From the NCBI RefSeq assembly GCF_000282115.1, contig NZ_AKJY01000106.1, forward strand, positions 1 through 62,423: a stretch of DNA of 62,423 nucleotides, in the 5' to 3' direction. Origin of the DNA: Chryseobacterium populi. GTDB taxonomy: Bacteria; Bacteroidota; Bacteroidia; Flavobacteriales; Weeksellaceae. Shown here piece after piece: positions 15,839-25,620 of this stretch (its first letter is position 1; each line of letters opens with the position of its first letter). The notes under the pieces were generated by a model, which was given only the letters and a program-made list of their open reading frames with translations, did not search any database and had not been told where the DNA came from. The position numbers were made by a program, and so were the translations under genes.

Positions 15839-17851
15839 ATGAGTAAATTAGATTCAAAAATTCCAGCAGGTCCTCTTAAGGATAAATGGAAAAATCATAA
15901 AGACCATATGAACCTTGTTGCACCAAACAACAGAGATAAGATTGATATTATTGTTGTAGGTACAGGTTTGGCAGGAGGTTCTGCAGCTGCTACCTTAGCT
16001 GAGCAGGGATATAATGTAAAAGCATTCTGTTATCAGGATTCTCCCAGAAGAGCACACTCAATTGCGGCTCAGGGAGGTATTAATGCTGCTAAAAATTATC
16101 AGGGTGACGGTGACTCCACTTATAGATTATTCTATGATACTATTAAAGGAGGCGACTATAGAGCAAGAGAAGCAAACGTTTACAGACTGGCTGAGGTTTC
16201 TGCCAATATTATCGACCAGTGTGTTTCACAGGGTGTTCCTTTCGGAAGAGATTACGGCGGTCAGCTGGATAACCGTTCATTCGGTGGGGTTCAGGTAAAA
16301 AGAACATTCTATGCAAAAGGACAAACCGGTCAGCAGTTATTATTGGGAGCGTATTCTGCAATGAGCCGCCAGATCGGTAAAGGAAGAATCAAGATGTACA
16401 ACCGTCATGAAATGATGGACCTTGTCATCGTTGACGGAAAAGCCAGAGGTATTATCGCAAGAAATCTTGTAACAGGAGAAGTTGAAAGACATTCAGCTCA
16501 TGCTGTGGTCATTGCTTCCGGAGGTTACGGAAACGTATATTTCCTCTCTACCAATGCAATGGGTTCAAACGTTTCTGCTGCATGGAAGATCCATAAAAAA
16601 GGGGCATACTTTGCAAACCCATGTTATGTACAGATTCACCCGACTTGTATTCCTGTTCACGGAACACAGCAGTCTAAGCTTACTTTGATGTCTGAATCAT
16701 TAAGAAACTCAGGAAGAATCTGGGTTCCTAAAAAACATGAAGATTCAGTAGCGATCAGAGAAGGCAAATTAAGACCTGAAAATATTAAAGAAGAAGACAG
16801 AGATTATTATCTGGAAAGAAGATACCCTGCATTCGGTAACCTGGTGCCTAGAGACGTTGCGTCGAGAGCTGCCAAGGAAAGATGTGATGCCGGTTTCGGA
16901 ATCGAAAATAATGATACTAAAGAAGGGGTTTACCTTGATTTCTCTACGGAGATCATGAAAAAAGGTAGAGAAGCCGCTATCGAAAAACATATTCACAACC
17001 CGACAGATCAGCAGTTGTATGACTTAGGTAAGAGCTGGGTTGAAGAGAAATACGGTAACTTATTTGTAATGTACGAAAAGATTACTGCTGATGATCCTTA
17101 CAAAACTCCGATGAAGATTTATCCTGCCGTTCACTATACAATGGGTGGAGTATGGGTAGATTACAATCTTCAGTCTACAATTCCGGGATGTTTCGTAATC
17201 GGTGAAGCTAACTTCTCAGATCACGGAGCAAACAGGCTGGGTGCTTCTGCATTGATGCAGGGGCTTGCAGACGGATATTTTGTACTTCCTTATACCATTG
17301 CAGATTACCTTTCTGCAGATATCAGAACAGGAGTAATTCCTACTGATTCAGGATCATTTGATGAAGCTGAAAAAGGAATTAAAGATAAAATAGATTTCTT
17401 CATCAATAATAAAGGAACTCATTCTGTAGATCACTTCCATAAGAAACTGGGACACATTATGTGGAACAAGGTAGGAATGGGTAGGACTCCTGAAGGATTA
17501 AGAGAAGCAATCAGAGAAATTGAAGAAGTAAGAAACGACTTCTGGAAAAATGTGAAAGTTCCGGGAGATAATGATGGAATGAACACTGAGCTTGAAAAAG
17601 CATTCAGAGTAGCAGATTTCCTTGAGCTTGGACAATTAATGGCTATCGATGCATTACACAGAAACGAATCTTGTGGAGGCCATTTCCGTGAAGATCATTC
17701 GACTCCTGATGGAGAAGCTGAAAGAGATGATGTAAACTTCAAATACGTCGGAGCCTGGGAATATCAGGGCGCGGATATCAACCAAGAAGTGCTGCACAAG
17801 GAAGACCTGATCTATGATAACATCGAGGTTAAAACTAGAAGTTACAAATAA
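15839..17851 (+). CDS. sdhA: Succinate dehydrogenase/fumarate reductase flavoprotein subunit
   Basis: A 670-residue catalytic subunit. The N-terminal FAD fold shows VVGTGLAGGSAAATLAEQGY; the flavin-linking histidine lies in RAHSIAAQGGINAAKNY; the substrate region includes HYTMGGVWVDY and GEANFSDHGANRLGASALMQ. It oxidises succinate to fumarate, or the reverse, on the cytoplasmic face. The length (670) is that of type B enzymes. It lies between sdhC (15 bp) and sdhB (24 bp). Confidence 0.97.
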   Translation: MSKLDSKIPAGPLKDKWKNHKDHMNLVAPNNRDKIDIIVVGTGLAGGSAAATLAEQGYNVKAFCYQDSPRRAHSIAAQGGINAAKNYQGDGDSTYRLFYDTIKGGDYRAREANVYRLAEVSANIIDQCVSQGVPFGRDYGGQLDNRSFGGVQVKRTFYAKGQTGQQLLLGAYSAMSRQIGKGRIKMYNRHEMMDLVIVDGKARGIIARNLVTGEVERHSAHAVVIASGGYGNVYFLSTNAMGSNVSAAWKIHKKGAYFANPCYVQIHPTCIPVHGTQQSKLTLMSESLRNSGRIWVPKKHEDSVAIREGKLRPENIKEEDRDYYLERRYPAFGNLVPRDVASRAAKERCDAGFGIENNDTKEGVYLDFSTEIMKKGREAAIEKHIHNPTDQQLYDLGKSWVEEKYGNLFVMYEKITADDPYKTPMKIYPAVHYTMGGVWVDYNLQSTIPGCFVIGEANFSDHGANRLGASALMQGLADGYFVLPYTIADYLSADIRTGVIPTDSGSFDEAEKGIKDKIDFFINNKGTHSVDHFHKKLGHIMWNKVGMGRTPEGLREAIREIEEVRNDFWKNVKVPGDNDGMNTELEKAFRVADFLELGQLMAIDALHRNESCGGHFREDHSTPDGEAERDDVNFKYVGAWEYQGADINQEVLHKEDLIYDNIEVKTRSYK

Positions 17852-17875
17852 TCTCCAACCTATAAATATAACATT

Positions 17876-18643
17876 ATGAGTGCTAAAAAAGGCTTACATC
17901 TTACGCTGAAAATTTGGAGACAGAAAAACACTAAATCTAAAGGTCAGTTTGAGACCTATAAAATATCGGATGTTTCCACAGATTCTTCATTCCTGGAGAT
18001 GCTGGACATCCTTAATGAGAATTTAATTAACGAAGGAAAAGAACCAATTGCTTTCGATCATGACTGCCGTGAAGGGATCTGTGGAATGTGTTCACTGTAT
18101 ATCAACGGAAGAGCTCACGGTCCGGACACTGGGATTACGACCTGCCAGCTTCACATGAGAATGTTTAAAGATGGTGAAACGATCGTTATCGAACCTTGGA
18201 GAAGTGCTGCCTTCCCTGTTATTAAAGACTTAATGGTAGACAGAAGCGCATTTGACAGAGTGATGGCCGCAGGTGGTTTTATTTCTGTGAATACTTCAGG
18301 AAATACTTTGGATGCCAATGCTATTCCGGTTCCTAAAGATGATGCAGACAAAGCAATGGATGCTGCTGCTTGCATCGGATGCGGGGCATGTGTTGCAACA
18401 TGTAAAAACGGTTCTGCCATGTTATTCGTAGGAGCCAAAGTTTCTCAGTTCGCATTACTTCCCCAGGGTCGGGTAGAAGCGAAAAGGAGAGTCCTGAACA
18501 TGGTAAAAGCTATGGACGAAGAAGGATTTGGTAACTGCTCCAATACCGGAGCTTGTGAAATAGAATGTCCTAAAGGTATTTCTCTTGAAAATATCGCGAG
18601 AATGAATAGAGAATATATGTCTGCTCTTGCTGACAAAGGGTAA
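17876..18643 (+). CDS. sdhB: Succinate dehydrogenase iron-sulfur subunit
   Basis: A 255-residue subunit with three clusters: [2Fe-2S] ligands in CREGICGMCSLYING, [4Fe-4S] ligands in CIGCGACVATCKNG, and a further cluster in CSNTGACEIECPKGI. It relays electrons from FAD in SdhA to the heme anchor SdhC. It is the last gene of sdhCAB, followed by a strong terminator 19 bp after the stop. Confidence 0.97.
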   Translation: MSAKKGLHLTLKIWRQKNTKSKGQFETYKISDVSTDSSFLEMLDILNENLINEGKEPIAFDHDCREGICGMCSLYINGRAHGPDTGITTCQLHMRMFKDGETIVIEPWRSAAFPVIKDLMVDRSAFDRVMAAGGFISVNTSGNTLDANAIPVPKDDADKAMDAAACIGCGACVATCKNGSAMLFVGAKVSQFALLPQGRVEAKRRVLNMVKAMDEEGFGNCSNTGACEIECPKGISLENIARMNREYMSALADKG

Positions 18644-18661
18644 AATATATTAAAAACAGAT

Positions 18662-18697
18662 AAAAAAATCGTCTCCTCACCGGATGGCGATTTTTTT
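18662..18697 (+). terminator. Intrinsic terminator of sdhCAB
   Basis: Perfect 10-bp stem (18662-18671 with 18688-18697) ending in seven T. Confidence 0.9.
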
Positions 18698-18728
18698 AGT
18701 TAAATCTTTCATAAAAAGTAGGATTAAA

Positions 18729-18760
18729 TTGTGTTTAGTATGCTGAAAAACTTATTTTTG
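18729..18760 (+). promoter_or_regulatory. Promoter TTG-N21-TATTTTTG
   Basis: A -33 TTG (18729-18731) and a -7 box (18753-18760) separated by 21 bases, the best two-element Bacteroidota promoter in the window. It lies inside any reading frame starting at GTG 18731, so translation must begin at the ATG at 18779. Confidence 0.65.
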
Positions 18761-18778
18761 CTTAATTATAAAATCAAA

Positions 18779-20329
18779 ATGAAAAAATATCTTTTATTGT
18801 TTATCATCGCTGTATTTGTGATGTCTTGCTCTAAAAAAGTAGAAGTAAAAGGAAAAATTACAGGAGGTTCTCCATTAGAAAGAATAGAATTGATGGAAGC
18901 TTCAGGTGTTGGTACCCTTCCATTAATAAACATGGGAATAAATAAAGACGGAAGTTTCTCCGGGAGCTTTGAAGCTCCTAAAAATGGGATGTACGTTATT
19001 TCCTATGGAGGAAAACAAAATTTAATATACCTGAAAGGAGGCCAGACACTTAATATTTCAGGAAACGGAATGGTGTTTCCTTCAGATTATGTGATCACCG
19101 GTGATGCTAAAAAGAATAATGATTTCTTCACGGCAGCTCAAAAATATCTTGGAACTTACGCTCAGACTGTAAATATGAATGAGCTGATGATGAAAGATGA
19201 AAAAGCTTTTCTTACGGGACTGCAGAAAGTAGAAAAAGATATCAATAAGAATATCGATGAGAATGTAAAGAAATTCAGCCCGGATAATGAAGTGGTGGAA
19301 TGGAAGAGAAATGATATTGCAAGTACATTGCTTTCAATCATGACTCAATATGAAATGGGACACAAGCAAATGGGTAATCCTTCATTCAGAGTGACTAAAG
19401 CTTTTACCGATTACGAAAATAAGCTTCAGACCAACAAAGATGAAATGGTAAAACAGATTCCATTGTACAGAACTTATCTTTTAACGAAGATGAGCCCTGA
19501 CTTCCAGAAATATGCTGAAACAAACAGTAAAGGAAAAACGGATGTCACAACTTCAGAATTATTCAATCAATATTTAAAAAATAAAAAAGATCTGTCACAG
19601 ACGGCAAAAGATTATCTTTTAGCTTTCGTTATTGCACAGTCTGATATGCATGTAGGTACTCCTGCGAAAACTTCCGATAAGATCAAGAAAATTATTGATG
19701 AAGATATTAAAGATGCAACGATTAAAAGTGATCTTACAAAACTTCAGTTTGCCGTGAACGGTCCTAAAGTGGGTGATGTTGCACCGGATACTTCATTAAC
19801 GAAACAGGACGGTAAATCATACAAGCTTTCAGAAAACAAAGGAAATCCATATCTTCTGGTATTCTACGCATCATGGAATCCTTACATCGGTGAATCTACA
19901 GTACCTGTTTTAAAAGAGGTTGTTAACTTCTACAAATCTAAAATGAATTTTGTATTTGTAAATGTAGATGATACCAAAGACCTGTTTATAAAAACAAGCA
20001 ACTCCTTATTAAAAGGAATTACAGGAACCAATGTATATGCTGACGGAGGTCTGAATTCTGATGTTGCCAGAAAATATGGGGTTTATGGGTTTAAGCTGCC
20101 TTGCTTTATCGTAATTGATAAAGACGGGAAAGTGGCGAGCAGATCATTCGTTAACTTAGGTGAGCAGGAATTAATAACAGTTTTAGATAAACAAACAGGG
20201 CTTTCTGCACCAAGAGTAAATCCGGATATTCAGTTACAGCAACAGCCGGGAATGGGAACAGATCCGTCTGCGCAGCCTGCTGCTCCTCAGCAACAGCCAG
20301 CGCAACAGCAACCGGCTCCAACAAAATAA
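18779..20329 (+). CDS. Lipoprotein thioredoxin (TlpA-like, DUF4369-type N-terminus)
   Basis: A 516-residue lipoprotein. The signal peptide MKKYLLLFIIAVFVMSC gives a lipidated Cys17. An N-terminal beta-rich DUF4369-like part (KGKITGGSPLERIELMEASG) is followed by a helical middle (about 110-330) and a thioredoxin-like domain starting GDVAPDTSLTKQDGKSYKLS. The redox site reads ASWNPYIGES, so the usual WCxxC cysteines are absent; it cannot act as a disulfide oxidoreductase. The C-terminal tail (about 30 residues) is Gln/Pro/Ala-rich. The start is set by the upstream promoter. It is a single gene between two terminators. The function may be binding or scaffolding in the periplasm, which is inference. 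Confidence 0.85.
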   Translation: MKKYLLLFIIAVFVMSCSKKVEVKGKITGGSPLERIELMEASGVGTLPLINMGINKDGSFSGSFEAPKNGMYVISYGGKQNLIYLKGGQTLNISGNGMVFPSDYVITGDAKKNNDFFTAAQKYLGTYAQTVNMNELMMKDEKAFLTGLQKVEKDINKNIDENVKKFSPDNEVVEWKRNDIASTLLSIMTQYEMGHKQMGNPSFRVTKAFTDYENKLQTNKDEMVKQIPLYRTYLLTKMSPDFQKYAETNSKGKTDVTTSELFNQYLKNKKDLSQTAKDYLLAFVIAQSDMHVGTPAKTSDKIKKIIDEDIKDATIKSDLTKLQFAVNGPKVGDVAPDTSLTKQDGKSYKLSENKGNPYLLVFYASWNPYIGESTVPVLKEVVNFYKSKMNFVFVNVDDTKDLFIKTSNSLLKGITGTNVYADGGLNSDVARKYGVYGFKLPCFIVIDKDGKVASRSFVNLGEQELITVLDKQTGLSAPRVNPDIQLQQQPGMGTDPSAQPAAPQQQPAQQQPAPTK

Positions 20330-20347
20330 TAAACTTTAACATAGAGG

Positions 20348-20378
20348 AAAAACCTTGTCCCAGGATAAGGTTTTTTTT
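20348..20378 (+). terminator. Intrinsic terminator
   Basis: Stem 20348-20356 with 20367-20375, ending in eight T, 18 bp after the thioredoxin gene. Confidence 0.9.
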
Positions 20379-20382
20379 ATTG

Positions 20383-20390
20383 TATTTTTG
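20383..20390 (+). promoter_or_regulatory. -7 box TATTTTTG before rlmD
   Basis: TAnnTTTG directly after the terminator, 54 bases before the methyltransferase ATG. Confidence 0.4.
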
Positions 20391-20444
20391 CAGAATGAAA
20401 CCGGAAGGTTACAGGCAATTATATAGAAAAAATAGAATTTACGG

Positions 20445-21851
20445 ATGAAAAAGAAGAAAAATATCATTCTTGAAAATATAAAGCTTCTGAATGCAGGAGC
20501 TAAAGGAGTAGCAATAGGAAAAACGGAAGATGGAAAAACTGTTCTTGTTTCCGGAGCTATTCCCGGGGATGTAGTGAATGCAAGAGTGAAAAAATCTAAA
20601 TCCAAATATTTTGAGGCGGAAGCCATAGAAGTTTTGGAAAAATCACCTTTCAGAGTAGAACCGAAATGCATTCATTTCGGAGTTTGTGGCGGATGCAAGT
20701 GGCAGAATATGAGCTATGAAAAACAGCTTGATTTTAAGCAGGAAGAAGTTTACAACAATATCAAAAGAATTGGTGGAATTGATCATTTTGAAACTGTTCC
20801 GATCTTAGGAGCAGCAGAGCCGTATTTTTACAGGAATAAAATGGAGTTTTCTTTTTCCAACGCGAGATGGCTTACTCAGTATGAAATAAGTTCAGAAGAA
20901 AATTTTGGAAGCAAAGATGCTCTTGGGTTCCATATTCCGGGAATGTGGAGTAAAATTTTAGATCTTAAAGAGTGTTTTCTTCAGGAAGATCCTTCCAATG
21001 CAATCCGGTTGGCTGTAAAACAGTTTGGAGTGGAAAATGGTTTTGATTTCTTTGATGTCAGAAATCAGGAAGGGTTTTTAAGAACTTTAATGATGAGGCA
21101 AAACTCTAAAGGCGAGTGGATGATTTTATTCCAGCTTTACAGAGAAGAAGCGGAGAACAGGGAGAAACTTTTCAAATTTCTTTTGGAAAAATTTCCGCAG
21201 ATTAAGACATTAGTATATGCCATTAATCCCAAGCAGAATGATTCTATTTATGATCTGAATATCAACATTTATTCGGGAGAAGGATTTTTAATGGAAGAAA
21301 TGGATGGGCTGAAGTTTAAAATCGGTCCGAAATCGTTCTTCCAGACCAACTACAAACAGGCATTGGAATTGTATAGAAAAACCCTTGAATTTGCCGATTT
21401 AAAAGGTGATGAAGTGGTTTATGATTTATATACAGGAACCGGAACCATTGCACAATATGTTGCGAGAAATGCCAAGCATGTTATCGGGATAGAATCAGTT
21501 CAGGAAGCGATTGATGCAGCGATTGAACATGCTGAATTAAACGGTCTTACCAATACTACCTTTTATTGTGGTGATATGAAAGATATCTTTAATGATGAAT
21601 TCATGGAGAATCATCCCAAAGCGGATGTTTTAATTACCGATCCGCCAAGAGACGGGATGCATCAGAAAGTGGTAGAGCAGATCTTAAAACTGTCCCCTGA
21701 AAAAGTGGTGTATGTAAGCTGCAATTCTGCAACCCAGGCAAGAGATCTTGCGCTAATGAAAGAGTATTATACTGTTGTTAAAATATTACCGGTAGACATG
21801 TTTCCGCAAACCCATCATGTGGAAAACATTGCATTGCTGATAAAAAAATAA
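20445..21851 (+). CDS. rlmD: 23S rRNA (uracil-C5)-methyltransferase, RlmD/RumA type
   Basis: A 468-residue SAM-dependent enzyme that makes 5-methyluridine in 23S rRNA. Seen: an N-terminal TRAM domain (residues about 8-65), iron-sulfur cysteines in CIHFGVCGGCKWQ with a fourth near residue 180 (KECFLQ), a SAM-binding YDLYTGTGTIAQYVA, the DPPRDGMHQKVVEQI motif, and the catalytic nucleophile in YVSCNSATQARD. Whether the target is U1939 or another uridine cannot be told. It is followed by DUF6452 and DUF6048 genes, an arrangement seen in related flavobacteria. Confidence 0.93.
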   Translation: MKKKKNIILENIKLLNAGAKGVAIGKTEDGKTVLVSGAIPGDVVNARVKKSKSKYFEAEAIEVLEKSPFRVEPKCIHFGVCGGCKWQNMSYEKQLDFKQEEVYNNIKRIGGIDHFETVPILGAAEPYFYRNKMEFSFSNARWLTQYEISSEENFGSKDALGFHIPGMWSKILDLKECFLQEDPSNAIRLAVKQFGVENGFDFFDVRNQEGFLRTLMMRQNSKGEWMILFQLYREEAENREKLFKFLLEKFPQIKTLVYAINPKQNDSIYDLNINIYSGEGFLMEEMDGLKFKIGPKSFFQTNYKQALELYRKTLEFADLKGDEVVYDLYTGTGTIAQYVARNAKHVIGIESVQEAIDAAIEHAELNGLTNTTFYCGDMKDIFNDEFMENHPKADVLITDPPRDGMHQKVVEQILKLSPEKVVYVSCNSATQARDLALMKEYYTVVKILPVDMFPQTHHVENIALLIKK

Positions 21852-21880
21852 TTTACCTAAATTTGAGCTTAAATCTTAGT

Positions 21881-22357
21881 ATGAAATATTTTAAACTGAT
21901 CATATTCGTCCTGTTCCTGGGAATGCTTTGCTCTTGTGGCGGGGATGATGATATCTGTGAAAGTGGAGAAGGTACGCCAAGAATTAAAGTTGCTTTTAAA
22001 AATGAAGCGACCGGTAAAGTGGTAACGCTGGATTCCTTATATGTGGCAGTAGATTACGGTTCCGGGAAAGTGGAGCTGGGAAAACAAACGAAAATAGATT
22101 CCAGGTTAATTCCTTTAAGAGTAGATGACTCACCTTATACTGATGTGTATTTCAGACTGGAAAATAAAGGGGCAGAATCAAAGGTCAGAATAAATTACAA
22201 TACGAAGTCAACATATGTATCCCCGGGATGTGGGATCAAAAAAACATACGAGAATTTAACGTCACAATTACAAACACCAGATCCGGTAAAGAATTTGGAG
22301 CCGGTACAAAATTATATAGAGAATGAAGACAAAACTAATCTTTACCTTCTTTTTTAG
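21881..22357 (+). CDS. DUF6452 family lipoprotein
   Basis: A 158-residue lipoprotein from the ATG at 21881: the signal MKYFKLIIFVLFLGMLCSC gives a lipidated Cys near 19, followed by GGDDDICESG. The mature part is beta-rich and ends with conserved PGCGIKKTYENL. A -7 box TAAATTTG at 21858-21865 supports this start over an in-frame TTG at 21863. It overlaps the DUF6048 gene by 35 bp, implying coupled expression. The family is of unknown function, probably outer-membrane associated. Confidence 0.83.
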   Translation: MKYFKLIIFVLFLGMLCSCGGDDDICESGEGTPRIKVAFKNEATGKVVTLDSLYVAVDYGSGKVELGKQTKIDSRLIPLRVDDSPYTDVYFRLENKGAESKVRINYNTKSTYVSPGCGIKKTYENLTSQLQTPDPVKNLEPVQNYIENEDKTNLYLLF

Positions 22358-22982
22358 CATCATAGGTTTTCTAAGTTTTGCCCAGGACAAAAAAGAGACT
22401 AAAAAAGAAAAATGGAAATATGAGCCTAATTTTATGGTTGGTTTTGACGTTCTTAATACAGGGGTTTCTTTTTTTTCAGACAGAAAATTATATCAGGGTT
22501 TTGTCTCTTCCAAAATTAAAGAGAATGTACATGGTATCGCGGAAGCCGGCTTTGAATCAAACGTTTACCAGAAAAATGGGTATGATGTAAAAGCAAACGG
22601 CCCGTTTGTAAAACTCGGAGTATTTTATATGTTGGCAAAAGATTCGGAAAATGAGTTCAACGGTTTTTATGGTGGCGGAAAAGCAGCTGGATCTTTCTAT
22701 ACCCAGGAATACATGAAAATACCTGTCCGTGGATTTGGAGGAAGCAGCTCATCAGTAGCCTTTCCGTCTTCTACACAGTCGTCGTACTGGATAGAAGGGA
22801 CGATCGGTGGGAGAGTTCAGCTATTTGAATCCAATTTCTTTATTGATGTGAATCTTCAGCCAAGGTATATGATTTTTACGACCAAGCAGGATGATATCCA
22901 GCCTATGATTGTTCCCGGGTTTGGAAAAAGCTCATCTAAATTCGTTATGGGCTTTGCTTGGAATATCGCATACAAATTTTAG
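22323..22982 (+). CDS. DUF6048 family outer-membrane protein
   Basis: A 219-residue protein with a cleavable signal peptide (MKTKLIFTFFFSIIGFLSFAQ) and alternating polar/nonpolar strands (FMVGFDVLNTGVSFF, GIAEAGFESNVY, GPFVKLGVFYM), ending in KFVMGFAWNIAYKF, the aromatic end usual for a small outer-membrane beta-barrel. It matches the DUF6048 family, regularly encoded next to DUF6452. The function is unknown. It ends 4 bp inside the convergent lipoprotein gene. Confidence 0.82.
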   Translation: MKTKLIFTFFFSIIGFLSFAQDKKETKKEKWKYEPNFMVGFDVLNTGVSFFSDRKLYQGFVSSKIKENVHGIAEAGFESNVYQKNGYDVKANGPFVKLGVFYMLAKDSENEFNGFYGGGKAAGSFYTQEYMKIPVRGFGGSSSSVAFPSSTQSSYWIEGTIGGRVQLFESNFFIDVNLQPRYMIFTTKQDDIQPMIVPGFGKSSSKFVMGFAWNIAYKF

Positions 22983-23470
22983 CGGCTAAACTTAGGTTTG
23001 GCCTTCTGTATGATATTGTTTTTACCACGTAAAGACTGATACAACGCTTCTAATTCTTTTGGAGGTATTCCTGCATCAAAACCTGCGGATGTATATTCTT
23101 TTCCACCAGATGTAATAATAATGGTCGAAGCTAATGCTTTGTCGGAAAATCTGCCTGTAGTGGGAGACTCGTAAGATGATATTTTGTCCAGATCAATTAA
23201 AGTAGCTTCTTTAATTATATTTTCCCAGTTTGCAGCTGATAACTCCGCTGTTGTTATATTATCATTTAATGAAGTGGTTACAGAGCCGGGTACAAAAGTT
23301 ATTTTCCTATTGGTTCCCCTTGTTTGTTCTGTTAATTCTATTTTTTCTATTTTATATATTTTACTGTTTATTGTTGATTTGTCTTTATCGCTTTCTTTTT
23401 TTTGTTGAGAAGTACAGCTTATATTAAATAAGCTGAAAAAGGAAAATATTAATAATAATTGCTTTTTCAT
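22979..23470 (-). CDS. Putative lipoprotein, function unknown
   Basis: A 163-residue lipoprotein: the signal MKKQLLLIFSFFSLFNISC lipidated at Cys19, then a Gln/Lys/Asp-rich linker. The mature domain looks beta-rich (KIEKIELTEQTRGTNRKITF, ATLIDLDKISSYESPTTGR, TIIITSGGKEYTSAGFDAG) and is reminiscent of small periplasmic lipoproteins common in flavobacteria; I cannot assign a function. The stop overlaps the convergent DUF6048 stop by 4 bp, with no terminator. Confidence 0.75.
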   Translation of the reverse strand: MKKQLLLIFSFFSLFNISCTSQQKKESDKDKSTINSKIYKIEKIELTEQTRGTNRKITFVPGSVTTSLNDNITTAELSAANWENIIKEATLIDLDKISSYESPTTGRFSDKALASTIIITSGGKEYTSAGFDAGIPPKELEALYQSLRGKNNIIQKAKPKFSR

Positions 23471-23536
23471 TTTAATTGTTTTTAAGGGATTTGATTTTTT
23501 TTAAGGATTAAAAGTCCTAATAAAGTCAAAAACTAA

Positions 23537-23544
23537 TATATTTG
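23537..23544 (+). promoter_or_regulatory. -7 box TATATTTG of the M43 protease gene
   Basis: Exact TAnnTTTG, 22 bases before the ATG at 23567. Confidence 0.45.
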
Positions 23545-23566
23545 TAAAGTTAATAAAAATAGAGAA

Positions 23567-25597
23567 ATGCGAAAATTTACTACTTCTAAAATTCTCTTTT
23601 TATTTACTTTATTGAGCGCAGGATTTGTCAATGCACAGACTACTGATAGTAAAGTAATAAAAAAAGAATCAAAGTTTATTAAAAAATCTCCGGAAGAACT
23701 TGCTAAATCAAATGGTTTTGACAGATGTTCTACTGTAGAGTATGAAAATTATCTGAAAGCAAAGTATCCTAGTAGGATGACCAATGATGAGTTTGAAGCT
23801 TGGCTGGCTCCTTTGGTGGAAAGAGCACGTGAGAATAAGTCTCAGAATGGAGGTATCGTTACAATTCCTGTAGTGGTACACGTAATTCATAGTGGACAAA
23901 ATGTAGGAGTTGCACCGAATATTGTTGATGAGCAGGTGATGTCTCAAATTGCAGTTATGAACAACGACTACAGAAGAATGGCAAATACGCCGGGATTTAA
24001 TACAAATCCTGTAGGCGCAGATGTGATGATTCAATTTGCTTTAGCAAAAGTAGATCCTAACGGAAATCCTACAAATGGGATTGACAGGGTAAACCTTTGC
24101 CAGGATAACTGGTCTCAGGATGCTATAGATAATGTTGTGAAACCACAGACTCTGTGGGATCCTACCAAATATATGAATATGTGGAGTGTGAATTTTGCAG
24201 ATGCATCTTTGTTAGGATATGCACAGTTCCCTTCCAACTCAAACCTTCCCGGCCTTAACCCAAACATGGGCCTTGCAAGTACTGATGGAGTGGTAGCTAA
24301 CTTTGCAACATTCGGAAGCAGTGATTATGATACTAATAATACATTCATGCTGTCTGCTCCATATGACAAAGGAAGAACAATGACTCACGAAGTAGGTCAC
24401 TTTTTAGGTCTAAGACATATCTGGGGTGACGCTGCCTGTGGTGATGACTATTGTACAGATACACCTACAGCACATGGTGCCAACTATGTTTGTAACCCTT
24501 CAATAGCAAGTTGTACTAACCCTGCAGTTTTTGAAATGGTTCAGAATTATATGGATTATACTAATGATACCTGTATGAATATCTTTACCATCAACCAGAA
24601 AGACAGGATTACAGCAGTAATGAATAATTCTCCAAGAAGAAAAGAGCTTAAAACTTCTGTTGCTGACATTGCAATTCCATTATTTGCAAATGATGCTGAA
24701 GTGAAAATTGACGGAGGCTGTGCAATCGGAAGCTGTGGTAATGGTGTTCTTCGTTTATCATTATATAATAGAGGAACAAGTAACCTGACTGCTGCTACAA
24801 TTTCTTATTCATTCAATGGTGGGGCTGCCCAGACTTATAACTGGACAGGTAACTTGGCTCAGGATAAATTTAGCGTGATCACTATTGCTGTTCCTGGTTC
24901 TGTAGCTTCATCTCCCGTTACTGCAACAATTACATCTGTAAATGGTGCCGCTGATCAAAGAAGTACAAATAATACTGCAAGTGGTAACTATATCAAGCCT
25001 CCTCAACCACAATATTATGCGAATGCAAACACTGTTATTTTCAAATTGCAGAGAGACTATTTTGGAACAGAAACACAGTGGACTCTAAAAAACAGTGCCG
25101 GACAAATTGTTAAATATGGTGGTCCTTACCCTGATGTAGATAATCCAACCCCAACGACTCCGCTACCTGCATTAATCACTCAGACCTGGACGCTAGCTCC
25201 GGACTGTTATGTGTTCACGATTTCCGATGCATATGGTGATGGTTTAGATTACGGAGGATATGTAGATTTAACTACAGGTTCTGGTACAGTAATCTATCAT
25301 GCGGATACTGATATCCTTGATTATGGTACAAAATCATTTACCACTCAGGTTTTAGCGACAAACGAAGTAGTTAAAGACAATTTTGGTATTTATCCTAACC
25401 CGGTTAATGATATCCTGAATGTAACTAAAGTTTCCAACAAGGCTACTTTTGAAATTCATAATACCGTAGGGCAGATCGTAAAAAGCGGTGTGATCAATAA
25501 CAACCAGGTCAGAGTGGCTGATTTAGTGAAAGGAGTATATATTATTTCAATAAAAGATAATAACATTTCCGAAAGCATTAAGTTCATCAAGAAATAA
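23567..25597 (+). CDS. T9SS-secreted M43-family zinc metalloprotease
   Basis: A 676-residue secreted protease. A signal peptide (first ~23 residues, ending VNAQ) and a propeptide are followed by a metzincin domain with HEVGHFLGLRH (H274, H278, H284 bind zinc; E275 catalytic) and Met-turn region MDYTNDTCMN. Cys-rich DACGDDYCTD-like segments around the site fit the pappalysin/cytophagalysin M43 family. A beta-sandwich middle (about 370-600) precedes a type A sorting domain at the end (FGIYPNPVNDILNV to SIKFIKK), marking export across the outer membrane by the type IX system. It is single-gene, with its own -7 box and terminator. Confidence 0.93.
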   Translation: MRKFTTSKILFLFTLLSAGFVNAQTTDSKVIKKESKFIKKSPEELAKSNGFDRCSTVEYENYLKAKYPSRMTNDEFEAWLAPLVERARENKSQNGGIVTIPVVVHVIHSGQNVGVAPNIVDEQVMSQIAVMNNDYRRMANTPGFNTNPVGADVMIQFALAKVDPNGNPTNGIDRVNLCQDNWSQDAIDNVVKPQTLWDPTKYMNMWSVNFADASLLGYAQFPSNSNLPGLNPNMGLASTDGVVANFATFGSSDYDTNNTFMLSAPYDKGRTMTHEVGHFLGLRHIWGDAACGDDYCTDTPTAHGANYVCNPSIASCTNPAVFEMVQNYMDYTNDTCMNIFTINQKDRITAVMNNSPRRKELKTSVADIAIPLFANDAEVKIDGGCAIGSCGNGVLRLSLYNRGTSNLTAATISYSFNGGAAQTYNWTGNLAQDKFSVITIAVPGSVASSPVTATITSVNGAADQRSTNNTASGNYIKPPQPQYYANANTVIFKLQRDYFGTETQWTLKNSAGQIVKYGGPYPDVDNPTPTTPLPALITQTWTLAPDCYVFTISDAYGDGLDYGGYVDLTTGSGTVIYHADTDILDYGTKSFTTQVLATNEVVKDNFGIYPNPVNDILNVTKVSNKATFEIHNTVGQIVKSGVINNNQVRVADLVKGVYIISIKDNNISESIKFIKK

Positions 25598-25620
25598 TAA
25601 AAATCATTTTAAATATTTAG

